A DNA stretch of 64,000 bases from Streptomyces seoulensis (GTDB lineage: Bacteria > Actinomycetota > Actinomycetes > Streptomycetales > Streptomycetaceae). The stretch spans positions 4,030,001 to 4,094,000 of the forward strand of contig NZ_CP032229.1 in assembly GCF_004328625.1 (NCBI RefSeq), in the 5' to 3' direction. The translations under genes and the position numbers were made by a program. The notes beneath the pieces were generated by a model. It did not search any database, was not told the origin of the DNA, and saw only the letters and a program-made list of their open reading frames with translations. Of the stretch, positions 60,339 to 64,000 are shown piece after piece (position 1 is the first letter of the stretch; every line of letters begins with the position of its first letter).

Positions 60339-61635
60339 GCGTGCCCGCCTCGTGCCCGGCGCCGGTCTCCGGCAGCTCGTCCAGATGGAACTCCGTCTCG
60401 CGCCAGTCCTCGGGCAGCATGTGGTCCAGTACGTCGTCCACGGTCACCGCGCCCAGCAGCGACCCCGACTCGTCCACCACGGGGGCGGCGACCATGTCGT
60501 AGGTGGCGAAGAACCCGGCGATGACGGGCAGCGTGGCGTCCGGGGACAGCGGTTGCAGGTCGTCGTCGAGCTGCGAGCTGACCAGGGTGTACGGGGGGTC
60601 GCGCAGCAGCCGCTGGAAGTGCACGGTGCCCAGGTACTTGCCGGTGGGCGTCTCGTCCGGCGGGCGGCAGACGTACACCTGGGCGGCGAGGGCGGGGGAG
60701 AGGTCGGGGTTGCGGACCCGGGCGAGCGCGTCGGCGACCGTGGAGTCGGGGCGCAGCACGATCGGCTCGGTGGTCATCAGCCCGCCCGCGGTGTGCTCCT
60801 CGTACGACATCAGGCGCCGCATGTCGGCCGCGTCCTCGGGCTCCATCAGGCTGAGCAGGCGCTCCTTGTCGTCCTCCGGCAGCTCGCCCAGCAGGTCGGC
60901 GGCGTCGTCGGGGTCCATGGCCTCCAGGACGTCGGCGGCGCGCTCCTCCTTCAGCTTGCCGAGGATCTCGATCTGGTCGTCCTCCGGCAGCTCCTCCAGC
61001 ACGTCCGCCAGCCGGTCGTCGTCGAGGGCCGCGGCCACCTCCGCGCGCCGCTTGGGGGAGAGGTGGTGCAGGACGTTGGCGAGGTCGGCCGGGCGCAATT
61101 GCTCGAAGGTGGCCAGCAGGTTCTCCGCGCCCTGACCGTGCTCCTCCAGGGAGAACCCGGTGACGGCCGACCACTCCACGGTCAGCGTCTCGCCCTTGGC
61201 CCGCCGGAAGGCGCCGCCCTTCTTCCCCTTGCGGACGTAGACCCGGTCCACCTCCCACTCGCGGCGGGCGGGCAGCTGCTGCACCGAGAGGTCGAGGACG
61301 GTGACCTCCTCGCCGGTCTCCACCAGCTTCACCCGCCGGTCCAGCAGCTCCCCGAAGACCAGGCGCTCGGTGGGCCGCTGCTCGAAGCGGCGGACGTTGA
61401 CCACCCCGGTGGAGATGACCTGACCGGAGTCGATGCCGGTCACGCGGGTCATCGGCAGGAAGATGCGGCGCCGGGTGGACAGCTCCACGACCAGCCCGAG
61501 CACCCGGGGCGGACGGCGGCCGACGCGCAGCATGACGACGATGTCGCGGACCCGGCCGACCTGGTCGCCCGCCGGGTCGAAGACGGGGACCCCGGCGAGG
61601 TGCGACACGAAGATCCGGGGGACACCGGCTGCCAT
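60331..61635 (-). CDS. PRC-barrel/MgtE-N/CBS protein without a channel domain
   Basis: A 434-residue soluble protein. In order: a PRC-barrel-like region (VFDPAGDQVGRVRDIVVML) and a second similar segment, an MgtE N-domain of helical repeats (LRPADLANVLHHLSPKRRAEVAAALDDDRLADVLEELPEDD...), and two CBS motifs (TTEPIVLRPDSTVADALARVR; PVVDESGSLLGAVTVDDVLDHML). Thus the whole Mg-sensing cytoplasmic part of MgtE is present, but the transmembrane channel is missing. AAAGGAAG supports ATG 61635. The corresponding mycobacterial gene is Rv1232c. It probably senses Mg or nucleotides and acts on a partner. Confidence 0.9.
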   Translation of the reverse strand: MAAGVPRIFVSHLAGVPVFDPAGDQVGRVRDIVVMLRVGRRPPRVLGLVVELSTRRRIFLPMTRVTGIDSGQVISTGVVNVRRFEQRPTERLVFGELLDRRVKLVETGEEVTVLDLSVQQLPARREWEVDRVYVRKGKKGGAFRRAKGETLTVEWSAVTGFSLEEHGQGAENLLATFEQLRPADLANVLHHLSPKRRAEVAAALDDDRLADVLEELPEDDQIEILGKLKEERAADVLEAMDPDDAADLLGELPEDDKERLLSLMEPEDAADMRRLMSYEEHTAGGLMTTEPIVLRPDSTVADALARVRNPDLSPALAAQVYVCRPPDETPTGKYLGTVHFQRLLRDPPYTLVSSQLDDDLQPLSPDATLPVIAGFFATYDMVAAPVVDESGSLLGAVTVDDVLDHMLPEDWRETEFHLDELPETGAGHEAGTHG

Positions 61636-61850
61636 CTGTGCTTCCTTTGCCGTGCTCGGGACGCGGGGAGAACGCGAAGTGAATCGGTGCGGATTCGCTC
61701 TGATATGGCCACGCTTGTGCGCTTCAGGCTAGCCCGTACCGATCGGAAACGCCCCGGTGGGGGGTCCGGACGGACGGGCTCCGCTCGGGGCGCGTGCCCC
61801 CGGTACGCTGCCGTACGCCCATTCGGCACGGCAGAGAGGCAGCCCCACCT

Positions 61851-62588
61851 GTGACTGCGATTCCCCAGGCGCGTATCCGGAGAACCGCGCGGGTGGCCGC
61901 GCTGTGCGTGCTGGCCGCGTCGGCGCTGACGCTGCTGACGGGATGCGGCGAGGAGGACCCGGACGCCGGGACCAACGGGGTCGGGCGGCTGCCCGCGCGG
62001 AAGATCCAGACACAGAGCCGGGCGGCGGCCGACGCGGCACCGGCGGTGCACCTGGCCGGGACCGTCGTCACCGGCGGAGTCGCCTTCAAGCTGGACATGC
62101 GGCTGAAGTCCGGCGGCGGCAGCGGCTCGGTGACCTCCAAGGGCTCCACCTTCCAGCTGCTGCGCGTCGGCGACGAGCTGTACGTCAAGGCCGACGCCGC
62201 CTTCTGGAACCACGGCGGTGACACCTCCGCCGCGGGCAAGCTGGACGGCAAGTACGTGAAGGTCCCCCAGAAGGACCCGGCGTACCAGAAGTTCAGCGGC
62301 CTCACCGAGAAGGACGTCCTGCTGCCCGCGCTGCTCACCCTGCACGGCGAGCTGGCCACGGCCGGCCACCACACCCAGGCCGGCACCCGCACCATCCGGG
62401 TCACCGGCGACGGCGGCCCCGGCGGCACCCTCGACGTCTCCCTGGAGGGCAAGCCGTACCCGCTGCGCCTGGTGCGCGGCGGCGGCGCCGGCACGCTCAC
62501 CTTCTCCGAGTGGGGCAAGGACTTCCCCGCCGCCGAGCCCGCCAAGAACGACACGGTCGACTACGGCGGCCAACTGCCGGGCTCCTAG
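61851..62588 (+). CDS. Putative lipoprotein (LppX/LprG-like fold)
   Basis: A 245-residue lipoprotein with lipobox LLTGC (C32). The mature domain has alternating beta strands typical of the LppX_LprAFG family: VHLAGTVVTGGVAFKLDMRL, GSVTSKGSTFQLLRVGDELYVKADAAFWN and GTLDVSLEGKPYPLRLV. Relatives in mycobacteria carry lipids across the cell wall; ligand unknown here. GTG 61851 has GAGAGG about 12 nt upstream, with TACGCT (61804-61809) as a possible -10. It is convergent with the next gene, 12 bp away. Confidence 0.87.
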   Translation: MTAIPQARIRRTARVAALCVLAASALTLLTGCGEEDPDAGTNGVGRLPARKIQTQSRAAADAAPAVHLAGTVVTGGVAFKLDMRLKSGGGSGSVTSKGSTFQLLRVGDELYVKADAAFWNHGGDTSAAGKLDGKYVKVPQKDPAYQKFSGLTEKDVLLPALLTLHGELATAGHHTQAGTRTIRVTGDGGPGGTLDVSLEGKPYPLRLVRGGGAGTLTFSEWGKDFPAAEPAKNDTVDYGGQLPGS

Positions 62589-62600
62589 GGTCTGTCGACC

Positions 62601-63131
62601 TCAGCCCCGCTTGCGTCGCCGGGCCAGGAGCCTCGGCAGCGCGGCCGGTACCGGCACGCGGGTGGTGGCCGGGGTGGGCAGCGGGGGCTCGGCCAGGCTG
62701 CCGGTGGGGGGCGGCTCCACCTGACCGGTGGGGACCAGGCGCAGCACCGTACAGTCACGCGCCCAGCGGGCCGGGATCTCCTCTGCGCCCGGGGCGTTGA
62801 GCCGCTTGCCCTTCAACTCCGCGACGGCGGCCTGCCATTCGGGCGAGGCCGGGTCCAGCCGGTGGACGCTCGCCCGCCAGGTGACGAGCCGGCCGCCCTT
62901 GTCCTTGCTGCGCACCGCGACCTCGGCCGCGCCGCCGTCGGTGAGAGCGGGCAGCGGCTGCTCGCCGGGACCGTCGCCGACCAGCAGGGCCGCGCCCTCG
63001 TGCCAGACGTGCCAGAGCGGGCGGGCGGCGGGCGCGTCGGCGCCCCGGACCCAGATCAGGCCGGACTTCTTGGTGGCCTCCTCGATGAGGGCCTGGTCGA
63101 AAAGGGCCTGGGCGGGCGGCTCACTGCTCAT
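62601..63131 (-). CDS. Hypothetical protein, pyridoxamine-oxidase-like barrel
   Basis: A 176-residue soluble protein. The N-terminal two thirds alternate strands and turns (GLIWVRGADAPAARPLWHVWHEGAALLVGDGPGEQ, then AAEVAVRSKDKGGRLVTWRASVHRL), resembling an FMN-binding split barrel, but no cofactor motif is clear. The C terminus is Pro-rich and ends in ARRRKRG. ATG 63131 has TAGGCT ending 6 nt upstream and no ribosome binding site. Its promoter overlaps the end of the upstream corA gene. Confidence 0.78.
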   Translation of the reverse strand: MSSEPPAQALFDQALIEEATKKSGLIWVRGADAPAARPLWHVWHEGAALLVGDGPGEQPLPALTDGGAAEVAVRSKDKGGRLVTWRASVHRLDPASPEWQAAVAELKGKRLNAPGAEEIPARWARDCTVLRLVPTGQVEPPPTGSLAEPPLPTPATTRVPVPAALPRLLARRRKRG

Positions 63132-63137
63132 GCGCCC

Positions 63138-63143
63138 AGCCTA
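63138..63143 (-). promoter_or_regulatory. -10 element, leaderless start of the hypothetical gene
   Basis: On the minus strand TAGGCT ends 6 nt before ATG 63131; no Shine-Dalgarno is present. Confidence 0.45.
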
Positions 63144-63154
63144 TCCAGCGGCGC

Positions 63155-64000
63155 TCAGAGCCAGCCGTTGCGCTTCAGCGTGCGGTGGATGCCCAGACAC
63201 AGAACGACCGTGACGCTCATGATCACCGGGTAGCCGTACTTCCAGTGCAGCTCGGGCATGTACTTGAAGTTCATGCCGTAGACCCCGCACACCATGGTGG
63301 GTACGGCGATGATCGCGGCCCAGGCGGTGATCTTGCGCATGTCCTCGTTCTGCGCGACGGACGCCTGCGCCAGGTTGGCCTGGAGGATCGAGTTCAGCAG
63401 TTCGTCGAAGCCCATGACCTGCTCGTGCACCCGGGCCACGTGGTCGGCGACGTCACGGAAGTACTTCTGGATGTCAGGGTCGACCAGCCGCATCGGCCGC
63501 TCGCTCAGCAGCTGCATCGGGCGCTGGAGCGGGGCGACCGCGCGCTTGAACTCCAGTACCTCGCGCTTGAGCTGGTAGATCCGGGCCGAGTCGACACCGC
63601 GCGAGACGCCGCCGTTGCGGCCGGGGGAGAAGACCTCCGTCTCCACCTCGTCGATGTCGTCCTGCACCGAGTCCGCGACCGCGATATAGCCGTCCACCAC
63701 GTGGTCGGCGATGGCGTGCAGCACCGCCGAGGGGCCCTTGGCGAGCAGCTCGGGGTCCTCCTGGAGCCGGTGGCGCAGCGCCCGCAGCGAGCCCTGGCCG
63801 CCGTGCCGCACGGTGATGAAGAAGTCCCGGCCGGTGAAGCACATGACCTCACCGGTGTCGATGACCTCGCTGCTGGCGGTGAGCTGGTCGTGCTCGACGT
63901 AGTGGACGGTCTTGAACACGGTGAACAGGGAGTCGTCGTACCGCTCCAGCTTCGGCCGCTGATGGGCCTGGACGGCGTCCTCCACGGCCAGCGGGTGGAG
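63155..64000 (-). CDS. corA: CorA-family magnesium/divalent cation channel, 5' end outside window
   Basis: The frame runs off the right edge; at least 282 residues are seen, beginning LHPLAVEDAVQAHQRPKLERYDD, the usual CorA domain start (HPLAVEDA..RPKLE). The long stalk helix is followed by two C-terminal membrane segments with the selectivity motif GMN (VCGVYGMNFKYMPEL) and a basic tail (HRTLKRNGWL). It transports Mg2+ (also Co2+ and Ni2+) along the gradient as a pentamer. Nearby MgtE-like and DUF1003 genes suggest a magnesium homeostasis neighbourhood. Confidence 0.94.
   Translation of the reverse strand, partial: LHPLAVEDAVQAHQRPKLERYDDSLFTVFKTVHYVEHDQLTASSEVIDTGEVMCFTGRDFFITVRHGGQGSLRALRHRLQEDPELLAKGPSAVLHAIADHVVDGYIAVADSVQDDIDEVETEVFSPGRNGGVSRGVDSARIYQLKREVLEFKRAVAPLQRPMQLLSERPMRLVDPDIQKYFRDVADHVARVHEQVMGFDELLNSILQANLAQASVAQNEDMRKITAWAAIIAVPTMVCGVYGMNFKYMPELHWKYGYPVIMSVTVVLCLGIHRTLKRNGWL

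Noticed and set aside
1..64000. Biosynthetic gene cluster, prophage, integrated element, CRISPR or defence island
   Set aside because: No PKS/NRPS, integrase, att repeats, phage or nuclease-helicase genes were seen; nearly all genes are chromosomal core or transport genes with uniform base composition.
1..64000. tRNA or rRNA genes
   Set aside because: No cloverleaf-like or rRNA-like sequence was noticed in the intergenic regions; a tRNAscan run would confirm.

Overview
The window is a piece of a high-GC actinobacterial chromosome, almost certainly Streptomyces. Codon third positions are overwhelmingly G or C, GTG and TTG starts are common, and the gene set is typical: PAS/GAF/PP2C/anti-sigma-type kinase fusions, BldK-family oligopeptide importers, mycothiol biosynthesis (mshB), a 7Fe ferredoxin next to dapC, and a mycobacterial sigE-like ECF locus. 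There are no tRNA or rRNA genes, insertion sequences, phage genes or CRISPR arrays. All calls are made by reading; no database search was run, and ortholog names (including M. tuberculosis Rv numbers) are from memory.

Left part (1-9.4 kb): the tail of a truncated gene, an RsbW-like ATPase, a large PAS-PAS-GAF-PP2C-HATPase signalling phosphatase, a convergent coiled-coil membrane protein, an orphan family-5 solute-binding lipoprotein, and the ribosome-associated GTPase typA closed by a strong terminator.

Importer island (9.4-28.5 kb): three complete five-gene oligopeptide ABC importers. Importers 1 and 3 (plus strand) are clear paralogues with identical gene order (binding lipoprotein, two permeases, two ATPases). 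Importer 2 (minus strand) is distant and sits inverted between them with an orphan secreted protein. Its binding protein carries a C-terminal membrane anchor instead of a lipobox.

Middle (28.5-45.7 kb): an S9 prolyl-oligopeptidase-type peptidase, a 64-aa membrane protein, a short Rho paralogue with a long leader, a DUF664/DinB protein, a winged-helix/zinc-ribbon regulator, mshB with a membrane partner, a peptidoglycan-binding membrane protein, an SH3-like secreted protein, an operon of ABC exporter plus DesK/DesR-type two-component system, a SirB1-like protein, a GNAT acetyltransferase, and fdxA-dapC separated by a hairpin.

Right part (45.7-64 kb): dapE, a LOG-family phosphoribohydrolase, a FolP2-type dihydropteroate synthase homologue, a DivIVA-domain protein, tag, an enoyl-CoA hydratase with a 24-bp palindrome in its leader, a DUF3117 protein, an O-methyltransferase divergent from an ECF sigma factor/zinc anti-sigma/HtrA/TatB cluster, mrp, DUF1003 and membrane-less MgtE-like proteins, a lipoprotein, and a truncated corA. 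The gene order from mshB to corA resembles M. tuberculosis Rv1170-Rv1239c, which suggests an old actinobacterial backbone. Several genes here have a -10-like hexamer 6-7 nt before the start codon and no Shine-Dalgarno, which suggests leaderless mRNAs. Many gene ends carry long, nearly perfect bidirectional hairpin terminators.
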